From positions 1 through 64,000 of the forward strand of contig NZ_FNAV01000012.1 in the NCBI RefSeq assembly GCF_900102075.1: a stretch of 64,000 nucleotides of DNA. The letters are read 5' to 3'. The notes below the pieces were generated by a model, which was not told the DNA's origin, did not search any database, and was given only the letters and a program-made list of their open reading frames with translations. Shown in pieces: positions 52,947 to 64,000 of the stretch. The stretch comes from Salipiger thiooxidans (GTDB lineage Bacteria; Pseudomonadota; Alphaproteobacteria; Rhodobacterales; Rhodobacteraceae). How positions within the stretch are numbered: the stretch's first letter is position 1; each line of letters begins with the position of its first letter. Both the position numbers and the translations under genes were made by a program.

Positions 52947-53426
52947 TCACTCGGCGGGGGCGTCGATCGGGGGGCGCACGGCGGAGTGCCGGTCACGCAC
53001 CTCCTGCTTGCGGAGGGGAAGCTTGTCGATGGACCGCGAGATCTCGCGCACGTCCCACGGCGCGGGCTTGCGCAGCAGGATCGTGCCGTCCTTCGAGATC
53101 AGCGTGAACATGAAGCCGCGCGGCCGCAGCTCCTGCCGGATCGGCGAACGTGCAGAGGGGTCGGTGTCGGTGATCACCACCACGTCGCGGTCCTCGAGCG
53201 CCCCGAGCCGGGCATTGATCAGCTCCATCTGCTGCACGAAGCGCGGGTCGGCCGGACTGTCGGCGAAGACCACCAGCGGCCGGCTGGTCCAGCGGAAGTC
53301 TTCGAGCGTCGCGTCGCCCGCCGGTCGGATGGCCTCGGCCGCGGGCGTTTCGGCACCCTGCGCCGCGCCAAGGCCCGCCGTCAGGGTGAACAGTCCGATG
53401 AGGACGGGTTTTATCCAGCGCATCAT
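52947..53426 (-). CDS. DUF4174 exported protein
   Basis: 159 residues from ATG 53426 (53423 is an alternative). A signal peptide (about 1-25) is followed by the DUF4174 pattern: LEDFRWTSRPLVVFADSP, VVVITDTDP, FMFTLISKDGTILLRKPAPW. It is thioredoxin-like in outline but lacks a CxxC. Function unknown. Confidence 0.75.
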   Translation of the reverse strand: MMRWIKPVLIGLFTLTAGLGAAQGAETPAAEAIRPAGDATLEDFRWTSRPLVVFADSPADPRFVQQMELINARLGALEDRDVVVITDTDPSARSPIRQELRPRGFMFTLISKDGTILLRKPAPWDVREISRSIDKLPLRKQEVRDRHSAVRPPIDAPAE

Positions 53427-54460
53427 ACCCCAAGATATAGGCACGGGGTGCCGCACCGCACAATGTTTCCAAGAGACTATCGGGATTTTTTCCACCCTTA
53501 ACCGGTTTCACACCGGGGAGGGCGCATGATGCCGGGGATCGCATGCACAAGGAAATCCGGCCGTGGACATCATCCTGCACCTGGGCGCCCATCGCGCCGC
53601 CTCGACCTCGTTCCAGACCTACCTGCGGGGCGCGGATGCGCAGCTCGCGGGGCAGGGCATCGGGGTCTGGGGGCCATGGCGGACCCGCAAGGGGCTGTTC
53701 CACGGGCTGATGGAGCCCGGGGCGCGGCCGGGCGACGCGGAGCGCGCGGCGGGGCGGGTGCGGCTTGCCGCCGAGGCGGCGGCGCGGCGCGGGCTGGCGG
53801 TGCTTCTGGTCTCGGACGAGAACACGCTCGGCACGCCGCGGGCCTGCCTGCGCGCCCGCAAGCTCTACCCGGCGGCGGGGCCGCGGCTGGCGCAGCTCTT
53901 GCGGGGCTTCGGCTCGGTCGAGCGCGCGGTGCTGCAGATCCGCTCGTCCGAGATGTGGTGGGCCTCAGTGCTGGCCCACCTCGTGGCGCGCGGCATGGCG
54001 CTGCCCGAGCCGGGGCTGATCGACCATCTGATCGCGCAGCGGCGCGGCTGGCGCGAGGTGATCGCGGACGTGGCCGCGGCACTGCCCGGGACCGAATTGC
54101 TGGTCACGCCGTTCGAGCGTTTCGCCTCGCGGCCCGACCAGCTGCTGAAACGGACCACCGGCGTGCTGTTCACGCCGCCACTGCCCTCGGGCGGGATCTG
54201 GGCGCATCGCGGCCCCTCCCTGCCGGAGCTGCGCGCCCTGCTCGACGAGCGGGGCGAGGACGCATCGTCGCTGCCTGCCGGAGAGGGGCGCTGGATGCCC
54301 TTCACGCCGGTGCAGGCCGCCGACCTGCGCGAGAGATATGCCGACGACTTGTTCTGGCTGCGTGCCGGGGCGGACGGGCTGGCACGACTGACAGAGGACC
54401 CGGAGCCCGCGACGGCCAGCACGAACTGGCCGCCGGCTTCAAAGGAGAGAGGACGGGACG

Positions 54461-56590
<2,130 letters not shown>

Positions 56591-56944
56591 GCAGGGCCTG
56601 CGGCCCGGCGCATCGGGCCGTCGTGTGACATCGGACAGGGCGCGGAGGCAGGTCTTCCGCGCCCTTCTGTTTCGGACGCTTGGGGCCGGCGCCCCCCACG
56701 GACTGCGCCCCATGCGTTCGTCTGGTGGGCCTGCGGTGACGCCACCGCGCACCGGGCACCTTGGCAACTGCGTTCGAACCGGGAGTTTGTCGCGTTTTCG
56801 GGGGGCGCGGGCCGCCGCCGCGCGACATTCCCCTGAAAATCGACGGAGCGAGGGGGCAGCCGCGGCCCCTGACACTCTTTTTCGATTTTCTTGGCGATTT
56901 CCGTGGCCTATCGTTTCCCGAACCTTTCTGAAGACGGGCGGCGG
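56591..56944. other. Intergenic region after the mutase gene
   Basis: About 350 bases. It starts with the mutase terminator (56638-56672); the rest is GC-rich up to an AT-rich stretch at 56870-56915 that could hold the promoter of the next gene. No gene was accepted here. Confidence 0.4.
56638..56672 (+). terminator. Terminator of the mutase gene
   Basis: Arms GGGCGCGGA (56638-56646) and TCCGCGCCC (56656-56664), 9 bp, followed by TTCTGTTT. It lies about 48 bases after the stop. Confidence 0.75.
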
Positions 56945-57562
56945 ATGAAGCTGCAACTGGATCACATCGCGGTGCTGGGCGAGAGCCTCGAGGAAGCGGT
57001 CGCCCACACCGAGGCGGCGGCGGGCGTGCCGATGCTGCCGGGTGGCGCACATGAGCGCTACGGCACCCACAACCAGCTTCTCGGGCTGGGCGGCGTCTAT
57101 CTCGAAGCCATCGCCATCGACCCTTCGGCCGAGCCCCCGGGGGGCCCGCGCTGGTTCGGGCTCGACCGGTTCCACGGGCCGGCGCGGCTCGACAAGTGGA
57201 TCTGCCGGGTGAGCGACATGGACGCGGCCCTTGCGGCGCTGCCCATGGCGGGCCGGCCGGTGGAGCTGGCGCGCGGGCGGCTGCGCTGGATCATGGCGGT
57301 GCCCGAGGACGGGCTCCTGCCCTATGACGGCGTCTTCCCGGCGCTGATCCAGTGGCTGAGCCCGGTGCCCGCGGGCGCCATCCTATCGGCCTCCGGCACG
57401 CGGCTCGAGGGGCTCGAGGTCATCCACCCGCAGGCCACCGAGCTGCAGGCGCTGCTGGCGCCTTGGCTCGACGCGCCGATGGTGCGCTTCACCACCGGTG
57501 CCAAGCCCGGCCTGCGGGCCGAGCTGCGCACGCCGCAGGGCCACCCGCGCGTGCTGCAGTGA
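56945..57562 (+). CDS. Glyoxalase/VOC-like protein
   Basis: 205 residues from ATG 56945; longer starts upstream lie in less typical sequence. The start KLQLDHIAVLGESLEEAVAHTE and the metal-region YLEAIAIDPSAEP match the Glyoxalase_3-like branch of the VOC superfamily. At 205 residues with this pattern it is not the short methylmalonyl-CoA epimerase. The reaction is unknown. It overlaps the GNAT gene by GTGA. Confidence 0.7.
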   Translation: MKLQLDHIAVLGESLEEAVAHTEAAAGVPMLPGGAHERYGTHNQLLGLGGVYLEAIAIDPSAEPPGGPRWFGLDRFHGPARLDKWICRVSDMDAALAALPMAGRPVELARGRLRWIMAVPEDGLLPYDGVFPALIQWLSPVPAGAILSASGTRLEGLEVIHPQATELQALLAPWLDAPMVRFTTGAKPGLRAELRTPQGHPRVLQ

Positions 57563-58038
57563 TCGTCCGTCCGGCCAACGCGTCGGACGCGGCAGCGCTC
57601 GAGGCACTGTGGAACCCGTGGATCGAGACCACCGCCATCACCTTTTCGACCGAGCTCAGGACCACCGAGGGCATCGCCACCGACATCGCGGCCCGGGGGC
57701 CCGCCTTCCAGGTCGCCGAGGACGCCGGCACGCTGCTCGGATTCGCCACCTTCTTCCCGTTCCGCGGCGGCCCCGGCTATGCCCGGACCAAGGAGCACAC
57801 CGTCATCCTCTCCCCCGAGGCAAGAGGTCGCGGGGCGGGGCGCGCGCTGATGGATGCCATCGAAGAGGTCGCGCGGGGGCAGGGCGTGCATTCGCTCTTC
57901 GCCGGCGTGTCGTCGGAAAACCCAGCGGGCATTGCGTTTCACGCCGCCATAGGCTTCCGCGAGGCCGCCCGCCTGCCGCAGGTCGGCTGGAAATTCGGGC
58001 GCTGGATGGATCTTGTGCTGATGCAGAAATTTCTCTGA
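57559..58038 (+). CDS. GNAT-family N-acetyltransferase
   Basis: 159 residues from GTG 57559, in the stop overlap. The acetyl-CoA motif ARGRGAGRALMDAIEE and the start VRPANASDAAALEALWNPW are those of phosphinothricin- or methionine-sulfoximine-type acetyltransferases. The substrate cannot be told from sequence alone. Confidence 0.88.
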   Translation: MIVRPANASDAAALEALWNPWIETTAITFSTELRTTEGIATDIAARGPAFQVAEDAGTLLGFATFFPFRGGPGYARTKEHTVILSPEARGRGAGRALMDAIEEVARGQGVHSLFAGVSSENPAGIAFHAAIGFREAARLPQVGWKFGRWMDLVLMQKFL

Positions 58039-58079
58039 ACCGCGCTGACAGTCCGCGCGGGACCGCGTAGAATCCGCCC

Positions 58080-58763
58080 ATGTCGATCTGGACCCGCATA
58101 ACCGAAGCGCTTTCGGCGCTGGCGAAGGGCGAGGGGCTGGGCGCGGTGTTCGACCGCCTCCGCCAACCGCCCGAGCGCAGCGTTGCCTTCACCATCGCCG
58201 TCATCGCGCTATCCGCCAAGATGGCCAAGGCGGACGGGCAGGTGACCCGCAACGAGGTCGCCGCCTTCCGCGAGATCTTCTCGATCGCGCCCGAGGACGA
58301 GAAGGCCGCAGCGCGCGTCTTCAACCTTGCACGGCAGGACGTGGCGGGGTTCGAGGAATACGCCCGCCGCATCCGCCGCATGTTCGACGACACCAAGGGG
58401 CCGGTCTGCGACCTGCTCGAGGGGCTGTTCTACATCGCCATGGCGGACGGGCACTACCACCCGGCAGAGGAGGCCTTCCTCGACCGCGTGGCCGAGATCT
58501 TCGAGATCCCGGCGGCCGAGTACCGCGCCGTCCGCGCCCGCTTCGTGCCCGACGCGGTGCCCGATCCCTACGCCGTGCTGGGGGTCGATCCGGCGACGCC
58601 GCTGCCCGAGATCCGCAGCCACTGGCGGCAGCTGGTGCGCGACAGCCACCCGGACGTGATGCAGGCGCGGGGCGTGCCGCCAGAGGCGGTGAAGCTGTCC
58701 GAGAAGCGGCTCATCGACATCAACCGCGCCTGGGAAGAGATCTCGGCGCAGCGCGCGGCCTGA
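58080..58763 (+). CDS. TerB-DnaJ domain protein (DjlA-like)
   Basis: 227 residues. A TerB-like helical domain (about 35-150; SAKMAKADGQVTRNEVAAF and IAMADGHYHPAEEAFL, each with the Asp-Gly pair) and a C-terminal J domain with HPD (RDSHPDV) for stimulating DnaK. Unlike E. coli DjlA it has no N-terminal membrane span. Confidence 0.87.
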   Translation: MSIWTRITEALSALAKGEGLGAVFDRLRQPPERSVAFTIAVIALSAKMAKADGQVTRNEVAAFREIFSIAPEDEKAAARVFNLARQDVAGFEEYARRIRRMFDDTKGPVCDLLEGLFYIAMADGHYHPAEEAFLDRVAEIFEIPAAEYRAVRARFVPDAVPDPYAVLGVDPATPLPEIRSHWRQLVRDSHPDVMQARGVPPEAVKLSEKRLIDINRAWEEISAQRAA

Positions 58764-58773
58764 GGCCGGGCGG

Positions 58774-59799
58774 GTGCGGCTCGCCACCTACAACATCGAA
58801 TGGTTCGACGCGCTCTTCGACGATTCCGGCCGGCTGCTGGCGGACGGCGGCTGGTCGGGCCGTCACGACATCACCCGGCGCGACCAGGCCGAGGCGCTGG
58901 GCATCGTCTTCACCGCCATGGACGCCGACGCGGTGATGATCATCGAGGCCCCGGACACGGGCTCGCGGCGCTCGACCGTGCGCGCGCTCGAGGCTTTTGC
59001 CGAGGCCTATGAGCTGCGCACGCGGCGGGTGCTGACCGGCTTCGTCAACGAGACTCAGCAGGAGATCGCGCTGCTCTACGATCCGGCGCTCCTGAGCGCC
59101 CGTCATGCGCCGCTGGGGCAGGTGACCGGCAGCCACGGCTCGCCGCGATTCGACGGGGTGTTCCGCATCGACCTCGACATCGACGCCACCGAGGACCGGG
59201 TGGTGTTCTCGAAGCCGCCGCTCGAGGTCGAGGCGGTGACCGCGACGGGGCACGTGCTGCGGCTCATCGGGGCGCATCTGAAATCGAAGGCGCCGCACGG
59301 GGCGCACAACCGCGACCAGGTGATGCGGCTGGGCATCGCCAACCGCCGCAAGCAGCTGGCGCAGGCGATCTGGCTGCGGCGGCGGGTCGAGACGCACCTG
59401 CAGGCCGGCGAGAGCGTGATCGTCATGGGCGATCTCAACGACGGCCCGGGACTCGACGAGTACGAGCACCTGTTCGGGCGCAGCTCGGTCGAGATCGTGC
59501 TGGGGGAGGGGGCCGTGGACGAGGCGATGCGGCTGCACGACCCGCACGCGGCGCAGGCGTTGTGCAACCGGCTCGGGCCGCAGCCCACCACCGCGCGGTT
59601 CTTCCTGAAGTCCCAGGGGCGCTACCTGCAGGCGATGCTCGATTACATCATGGTCTCGTCCGACCTCGCCGCGACGCGCCCGCACTGGCGCATCTGGCAT
59701 CCGTTCGACGACCCGGTCTGCTGGCGCACTCCGGAGCTCCGCGAGGCCCTGCTGACCGCCTCGGACCATTTCCCGGTGACGATCGACCTTGCGCTCTGA
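58774..59799 (+). CDS. Endonuclease/exonuclease/phosphatase-family protein
   Basis: 341 residues from GTG 58774. EEP-fold motifs: RLATYNIEWFD at the start, VIVMGDLNDGPG in the middle and TASDHFPVTIDL at the end, which supply Asn, Asp and the catalytic His. It hydrolyses a phosphodiester or phosphomonoester; the target is unknown. No signal peptide is seen. It starts 10 bases after the J-domain gene. Confidence 0.85.
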   Translation: MRLATYNIEWFDALFDDSGRLLADGGWSGRHDITRRDQAEALGIVFTAMDADAVMIIEAPDTGSRRSTVRALEAFAEAYELRTRRVLTGFVNETQQEIALLYDPALLSARHAPLGQVTGSHGSPRFDGVFRIDLDIDATEDRVVFSKPPLEVEAVTATGHVLRLIGAHLKSKAPHGAHNRDQVMRLGIANRRKQLAQAIWLRRRVETHLQAGESVIVMGDLNDGPGLDEYEHLFGRSSVEIVLGEGAVDEAMRLHDPHAAQALCNRLGPQPTTARFFLKSQGRYLQAMLDYIMVSSDLAATRPHWRIWHPFDDPVCWRTPELREALLTASDHFPVTIDLAL

Positions 59800-59828
59800 G
59801 GCGCGACTGAGGCGCGCTTGGCGGCGCC

Positions 59829-60551
59829 TCAGTCGCGCAGCAGCTTCAGCGCCTCGCGCAGGTCGATGGCGCCATCGTAGAGCGCCCGGCCCGAGATCGC
59901 GCCGTTGAGCGAGGTGCCGCAGTCGCGCAGCGCCTTGAGGTCCTTGAGCGACGACACCCCGCCCGAGGCGATGACCGGGATGGTGACCGCGCGCGCGAGC
60001 GCCGCGGTGGCCTCGATGTTGGGGCCCTGCATGGCGCCGTCGCGGTTGATGTCGGTGTAGATGATGGCGGCGACGCCCGCGTCCTCGTAGCTCTTCGCGA
60101 GCTCGATGGCGTCGACGTCGGTGACCTCGGCCCAGCCCTTGGTGGCCACGCGGCCGTCCTTGGCGTCGATGCCCACGGCGATCTTGCCGGGGAACTCGGC
60201 CGCGGCCTCGCGCACGAGGGCGGGGTTCTCGACCGCCACGGTCCCGAGGATCACCCGCGCCAGCCCCTTGTCGAGCCAGCGCTCGATGGTGGCCATGTCG
60301 CGGATGCCGCCGCCGAGCTGGGCGGGGGTGTTGGTGGTCTTGAGGATGGCCTCGACCGCGGCGGCGTTGACCGGCTCGCCGGCGAAGGCGCCGTTGAGAT
60401 CCACGAGATGGAGCCACTCACAGCCGGCGGCCACGAACTCCAGCGCCTGGGCGGCGGGGTCGTCGTTGAACACGGTGGCCTTGTCCATGTCGCCGCGAAG
60501 CAGGCGCACGGCTTTGCCGTCCTTGAGGTCGATCGCAGGGTAGAGGATCAT
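59829..60551 (-). CDS. hisA: Phosphoribosylformimino-AICAR ribotide isomerase
   Basis: 240 residues, a TIM barrel. [15 protein letters not shown] and the later [11 protein letters not shown] carry the two catalytic Asp; phosphate loops QLGGGIRD and ASGGVSS are present. It isomerises ProFAR in histidine synthesis. The usual follower hisF is absent; the next gene downstream is on the other strand. Confidence 0.95.
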   Translation of the reverse strand: MILYPAIDLKDGKAVRLLRGDMDKATVFNDDPAAQALEFVAAGCEWLHLVDLNGAFAGEPVNAAAVEAILKTTNTPAQLGGGIRDMATIERWLDKGLARVILGTVAVENPALVREAAAEFPGKIAVGIDAKDGRVATKGWAEVTDVDAIELAKSYEDAGVAAIIYTDINRDGAMQGPNIEATAALARAVTIPVIASGGVSSLKDLKALRDCGTSLNGAISGRALYDGAIDLREALKLLRD

Positions 60552-60689
60552 TGCTGTCTGCTCAGTGCCGTTTTCTTGATCGTTTCATGACGCCGGGTCG
60601 CACATTATCGGACCCGGCGTCAATATTGAACGAAAACCCGGGCGGGTGCCATGCTGCAAGTCGATTTGCTCGACGGGAGGAGAGGAGCG

Positions 60690-61079
60690 ATGAAGAAGGT
60701 GACGGCAATGGCCTGCGGACTGGCGCTGATGGCGGGTACGGCGCTGGCGGATCCGGTGGAAGGGGTCTGGAAAACGCAGGGCGACGACAACGGCCATTAC
60801 GCGCTGGTGAGCATCGCCCCCTGCGGCAGCGAGATCTGCGGCACGCTCGGCAAGGGCTTCGACCGCGCCGGTAGCGAGATCCGCTCGCCCAACATCGGGC
60901 GGCAGATGATCTGGGGCATGAAGCCCAAGGGCGGCGGCAGCTACGGCGGCGGCAAGATCTGGGCCCCGGACCGGGACAAGACCTACAATTCCAGGATGCA
61001 GCTCACGGGCAATTCGCTGAAGGTCGAGGGCTGTGTGCTGGGCATCTGCCGCGGGCAGGTCTGGACGCGGGTGCGCTGA
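60690..61079 (+). CDS. DUF2147 exported protein
   Basis: 129 residues from ATG 60690 (GGAGAGGAG upstream; the ATG at 60651 has no site). A signal peptide (1-20, ALA) is followed by DUF2147: DPVEGVWKTQGDDNGHY, then IAPCGSEICGTL and a C-terminal GCVLGICRGQVW; the Cys pairs may form disulfides. Function unknown. It splits hisA from hisH on the opposite strand. Confidence 0.85.
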   Translation: MKKVTAMACGLALMAGTALADPVEGVWKTQGDDNGHYALVSIAPCGSEICGTLGKGFDRAGSEIRSPNIGRQMIWGMKPKGGGSYGGGKIWAPDRDKTYNSRMQLTGNSLKVEGCVLGICRGQVWTRVR

Positions 61080-61166
61080 GGGGGAGAGCGCGGGGGGAGG
61101 TTTTCTTGCGGCTCTTGGTGCGCCTGGGGTTTTCAGGGCCGCACGTCGTGCAGGTGGCGGGGAGGA

Positions 61167-61231
61167 GGGGGCGCTGCCCCCGTCTCCTGCGGAGACTCCC
61201 CCGGAGTTTATCCGGCAAGATGAAGGGCGGG
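61167..61231 (+). repeat. Dispersed hairpin-core repeat, copy 5
   Basis: Hairpin A GGGGG-CGCTG-CCCCC (61167-61181), hairpin B GTCTCC-TGC-GGAGAC (61182-61196), then the core GGAGTTTATCCGGCAAGATG and AAGGGCGGG (61203-61231). It is the most complete copy and lies downstream of the DUF2147 gene in the same direction. The rest of the 61080-61474 gap holds nothing recognisable. Confidence 0.9.
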
Positions 61232-61474
61232 CGTGGCGCGTTCGGTGAGGTTCGGGCCAGGGTTGACGCGGTGGCGGCGTCGTGGCGCCGCGGCGCGGGT
61301 TTGGGATCGGGCGAGGCCGGGGAGGTGAGGGGCGCTGACAAACGCCATGGGGCGTCAGGTTTCGCCGATCCGATCGCGTCCTGGATCGGCTGAAGACCAC
61401 CCACTCAACGAGATCGTGCCCGGGAGGGTGCCCATGCGCCCCGCCGGTCGAGATCTCGCTTCTACGGTGACCTG

Positions 61475-62110
61475 TCAGGGGTGCCAGGTCAGGAAGTTGG
61501 CGATCATGCGCAGGCCGGTGGCGGCGCTTTTCTCGGGGTGGAACTGCAGGCCCACGACGCTGTCCCTGGCCACGATGGCGGTGACGTCGCCGCCGTAGTC
61601 CACGTGGGCCACGCGCTGCGCCGGGTCGCTGAGGCGCATCTGGTAGGAGTGCACGAAATAGGCGTGATCGCCGGTGGCGATGCCGTCGAGCACCGGGTGC
61701 GGGCGGTCGACCACGAGGTCGTTCCAGCCCATGTGCGGCACCTTCATCGCGGGATCCGAGGGCGCGATGCGCTCGACCTCGCCGTCGATCCAGCCGAGCC
61801 CGTCGGTTTCCGTATACTCGTGGCCCTTGCGGGCAAGGAGCTGCATGCCGACGCAGATGCCGAGGAAAGGCACGCCGCGGCGCTCTACCGCCTCGACCAT
61901 GGCCTGGAAGCAGCCCGAGCGCCACAGCGCGGCGGCGCAGGACGGGAAGGCGCCGTCGCCGGGCAGCACGATGCGGTCGGCGCCGGCCACGGTCTCGGGG
62001 TCGGTGGTCACCACGACCTCGCCGGCACCCGTCTCCTGCGCCATGCGCTGGAACGCCTTCTCGGCCGAGTGCAGGTTGCCGCTTTCGTAGTCGATGATCG
62101 CCGTCAGCAT
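61475..62110 (-). CDS. hisH: Imidazole glycerol phosphate synthase, glutaminase subunit
   Basis: 211 residues from ATG 62110. A class I glutamine amidotransferase with Cys86 (GICVGMQLL), His191 and Glu193 (LQFHPEKS). It supplies ammonia to HisF, which is not in the window, in histidine and purine-linked synthesis. Confidence 0.95.
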   Translation of the reverse strand: MLTAIIDYESGNLHSAEKAFQRMAQETGAGEVVVTTDPETVAGADRIVLPGDGAFPSCAAALWRSGCFQAMVEAVERRGVPFLGICVGMQLLARKGHEYTETDGLGWIDGEVERIAPSDPAMKVPHMGWNDLVVDRPHPVLDGIATGDHAYFVHSYQMRLSDPAQRVAHVDYGGDVTAIVARDSVVGLQFHPEKSAATGLRMIANFLTWHP

Positions 62111-62173
62111 CCGTGCCGTCCTTTCCGGTTCGCCCGCGACATGCGCCGCCGGGGCGGGCACGTCAAGGCAGGC

Positions 62174-62965
62174 TCAGAGGTTCTCGTATTGCGGCATGCC
62201 CAGCACGTGGTAGCCGCAATCGACACGGATGGTCTCGCCGGTGGTGCAGGCGCCCGCGTCCGAGACCAGGAACACCGCGGTGCCGCCCACCGCCTCGAGC
62301 GTCGCGTTCGAGCGCAGCGGGGCGTTCTGCTCGGTGAACTTGTAGGTCTTGCGCGCGCCGCCGATGGCCGCGCCGGCCAGCGTCTTCATCGGGCCGGGGG
62401 AGATGGCGTTGACCCGGATGCCCTCGGGGCCGAGGTCGTTGGCGAGGTAGCGGGTCGCCGATTCCAGCGCCGCCTTGGCCACGCCCATGACGTTGTAGTT
62501 CGGGAACACCCGGGTGCTGCCGTCATAGGTGAGCGTGAGCAGCGTGCCGCCGTTCTCGACCATCAGCGGGTGGGCGCGGCGCGCCACCTCGATGAAGCTG
62601 TAGCAGGAGATGTCGAGCGAGTTCTTGAAGTTCGCCCGGCTGGTGTCGAGGAACCGCCCGGTGAGCTCGGACTTGTCCGAGAAGGCGATGGCGTGCACCA
62701 GGAAGTCGATGGTGGGCCAGCGCTCGGCCAGCATCGCGAAGCCCGCGTCGAGCGAGGCATCGTCGGTGACGTCCACGTCCACCATCAGGTCGCTGCCGAC
62801 CTGGGCCGCGAGCGGTGCAAGTCGCTTGCCGAAGGCCTCGCCCTGGTAGGTGAAAGCCAGCTCGGCCCCCGCCTCGTGCAGGGCCTTCGCGATCCCCCAT
62901 GCGATGGAGCGGTCGTTTGCCACTCCCATGACCAGCCCGCGCTTGCCCTTCAGTAGCTCCGACAT
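62174..62965 (-). CDS. fabI: Enoyl-ACP reductase (NADH)
   Basis: 263 residues of the short-chain dehydrogenase fold. GVANDRSIAWGIAKAL binds the cofactor; Tyr147, Tyr157 and Lys164 (NYNVMGVAKAALES) fit the FabI active site. It performs the last reduction in each round of fatty-acid elongation. It lies 25 bases after fabB. Confidence 0.95.
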   Translation of the reverse strand: MSELLKGKRGLVMGVANDRSIAWGIAKALHEAGAELAFTYQGEAFGKRLAPLAAQVGSDLMVDVDVTDDASLDAGFAMLAERWPTIDFLVHAIAFSDKSELTGRFLDTSRANFKNSLDISCYSFIEVARRAHPLMVENGGTLLTLTYDGSTRVFPNYNVMGVAKAALESATRYLANDLGPEGIRVNAISPGPMKTLAGAAIGGARKTYKFTEQNAPLRSNATLEAVGGTAVFLVSDAGACTTGETIRVDCGYHVLGMPQYENL

Positions 62966-62990
62966 ATCTCGTTATCCATTGTTTTTCTTG

Positions 62991-64000
62991 TTAATCGCGA
63001 TAGCGGCTCAGCAGCATGGACCCGTTGGTCCCGCCGAAGCCGAAGGAATTCGTCATCACCGTGTCGAGCCCGGCGTTCTCGACCAGTGCGGTCGCGATCT
63101 CGGCCGGATCCAGCGCCTCGTCGAGGGTCTCGACGTTGATCGAGGGGATGATGAAATCATGTTCGAGCGCCAGCAGGCAATAGATCGCCTCCTGCGCGCC
63201 GGTGGCACCCTGGCTGTGGCCGGTCATCGACTTGGTGGAGCTGACGGGCGGCGTGCTGCCGGTGCCGAAGACGCGGCGCACGGCCTCGATCTCGCCCACG
63301 TCGCCGACCGGGGTCGAGGTGCCGTGCGCGTTGATGTAGCCGACCTTGCGGTCCTCGGGCAGGGTCGACAGCGCCAGCCGCATGGCGCGCTCGCCGCCCT
63401 CGCCGGAGGGGGCGACCATGTTGTGGCCGTCCGAGGTGGCGGCGTAGCCGGTGACTTCGGCGTATATCCTGGCGCCGCGGGCACGGGCGTGCTCGAGCTC
63501 TTCCAGCACGATGATGCCGCCGCCGCCGGAGATGACGAAGCCGTCACGGTCCTTGTCGAAGGCGCGGCTGGCCTTCTCGGGCGTGTCGTTGAAATTCGAG
63601 GACATCGCGCCCATGGCGTCGAAGAGGCAGGAGAGCGTCCAGTCGAGCTCTTCGCCGCCGCCGGCGAACATCACGTCCTGCTTGCCCATCATGATCTGCT
63701 CGGCGGCGTTGCCGATGCAGTGCAGCGAGGTCGAGCAGGCCGAGGTGATCGAGTAGTTGATGCCCTTGATCTGGAAGGCGGTGGCGAGATTTGCCGACAC
63801 CGTCGAGCACATCGCCTTGGGCACAGCGACCGGGCCCACGCGCTTGGTGCTGCCGGTCTTGAGCACGGTCTGGTGCGCGGTCAGCAGCGCCGAGGTGGAG
63901 GGACCGCCGGAGCCCGCGACCAGGCCGGTGCGCGGGTTGATGACGTCGCCTTCCTCGAGGCCGGAATCCGTGATCGCCTGCTGCATGGCGATGTGGGCAT
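62991..64000 (-). CDS. fabB: Beta-ketoacyl-ACP synthase I, N-terminus outside the window
   Basis: The frame is open past 64000, so the N-terminal part is missing; ATG 63986 is internal. [16 protein letters not shown] holds the active-site Cys, [11 protein letters not shown] and [12 protein letters not shown] the two His, and NSFGFGGTN the C-terminal loop. It elongates acyl-ACP with malonyl-ACP. FabB-fabI order suggests a fab operon whose first genes lie beyond the window. Confidence 0.95.
   Translation of the reverse strand, partial: AHIAMQQAITDSGLEEGDVINPRTGLVAGSGGPSTSALLTAHQTVLKTGSTKRVGPVAVPKAMCSTVSANLATAFQIKGINYSITSACSTSLHCIGNAAEQIMMGKQDVMFAGGGEELDWTLSCLFDAMGAMSSNFNDTPEKASRAFDKDRDGFVISGGGGIIVLEELEHARARGARIYAEVTGYAATSDGHNMVAPSGEGGERAMRLALSTLPEDRKVGYINAHGTSTPVGDVGEIEAVRRVFGTGSTPPVSSTKSMTGHSQGATGAQEAIYCLLALEHDFIIPSINVETLDEALDPAEIATALVENAGLDTVMTNSFGFGGTNGSMLLSRYRD

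Noticed and set aside
54300-54460. A cobalamin riboswitch before the mutase gene
   Set aside because: The upstream region is coding sequence of the overlapping sulfotransferase-like gene; no B12-box-like fold was found.
56945-57562. VOC-fold protein as methylmalonyl-CoA epimerase
   Set aside because: It lies after the mutase, which is tempting, but it is longer than an epimerase and its motifs fit the Glyoxalase_3-like branch. A terminator also separates the genes.

Overview
The window is GC-rich DNA (roughly two thirds G+C by eye) with short intergenic gaps and frequent ATGA or GTGA gene overlaps. The gene content points to an alphaproteobacterium of the Rhodobacteraceae (roseobacter group). 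Supporting signs are a split propionyl-CoA carboxylase locus with its own ScfR/PccR-type regulator, an hmu heme-uptake locus with a dedicated TonB/ExbBD set, biotin-dependent pyruvate carboxylase, gatCA, hisA/hisH and fabB/fabI. No taxonomic marker gene is present, so the family is an inference.

Layout. 1-3.6 kb: the end of a decayed prophage, with a tape-measure-like fragment, a LamG-like protein, a small membrane protein and a lysis cassette (membrane-anchored endolysin plus an overlapping spanin-like pair). It ends at two imperfect 29-30 bp tandem repeats that look like a transposon end. 3.9-8.2 kb: accessory DNA, with a large exported arylsulfatase, a low-GC cassette encoding a zinc-ribbon membrane microprotein between structured inverted repeats, and a sulfotransferase-like gene. 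8.3-11.5 kb: a LysR regulator divergent from doxX and a ygiD-type dioxygenase, followed by a broken glutathionyl-hydroquinone reductase gene. 11.7-22 kb: heme acquisition. The genes isdG-like, hmuV, hmuU, hmuT and hmuS are divergent from the receptor hmuR, and tonB-exbD-exbD-exbB-orf converges on hmuR. Between the two convergent units, bounded by two terminators, lies a 24-bp tandem array and a 61-bp near-perfect hairpin. 22.2-22.4 kb: two tRNA-Gly(GCC) genes. 22.5-30.4 kb: a DUF4405 protein, a rhodanese, pyruvate carboxylase and a UvrD/PcrA helicase. 30.7-43.2 kb: housekeeping and unknown genes, including a 1023-residue envelope protein with a GspC/PilP-like end, a SIMPL protein, a MOSC protein, MetY, AmpD and GatAC. 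43.5-56.6 kb: propionate assimilation (ScfR regulator, PccB, small unknown proteins, PccA, methylmalonyl-CoA mutase). 56.9-64 kb: VOC, GNAT, TerB-DnaJ and EEP proteins, hisA, a DUF2147 protein, hisH, fabI and a partial fabB.

How the genes work together. PccA and PccB carboxylate propionyl-CoA, the mutase makes succinyl-CoA, and pyruvate carboxylase makes oxaloacetate. The ScfR-type regulator probably ties these together: paired TTTGCA sites about 30 bp apart lie upstream of pccB, of the regulator gene itself and of the pyruvate carboxylase gene. HmuR with TonB/ExbBD moves heme across the outer membrane, HmuTUV carries it inward, and HmuS and the IsdG-like enzyme handle or open the heme.

The least explained features are two repeat systems. 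One is a dispersed element, found in six copies at gene 3' ends, whose hairpin stem changes sequence but keeps its pairing. The other is the 24-bp array, whose copies decay with distance from a terminator. All calls were made by reading the sequence; no database search was run.
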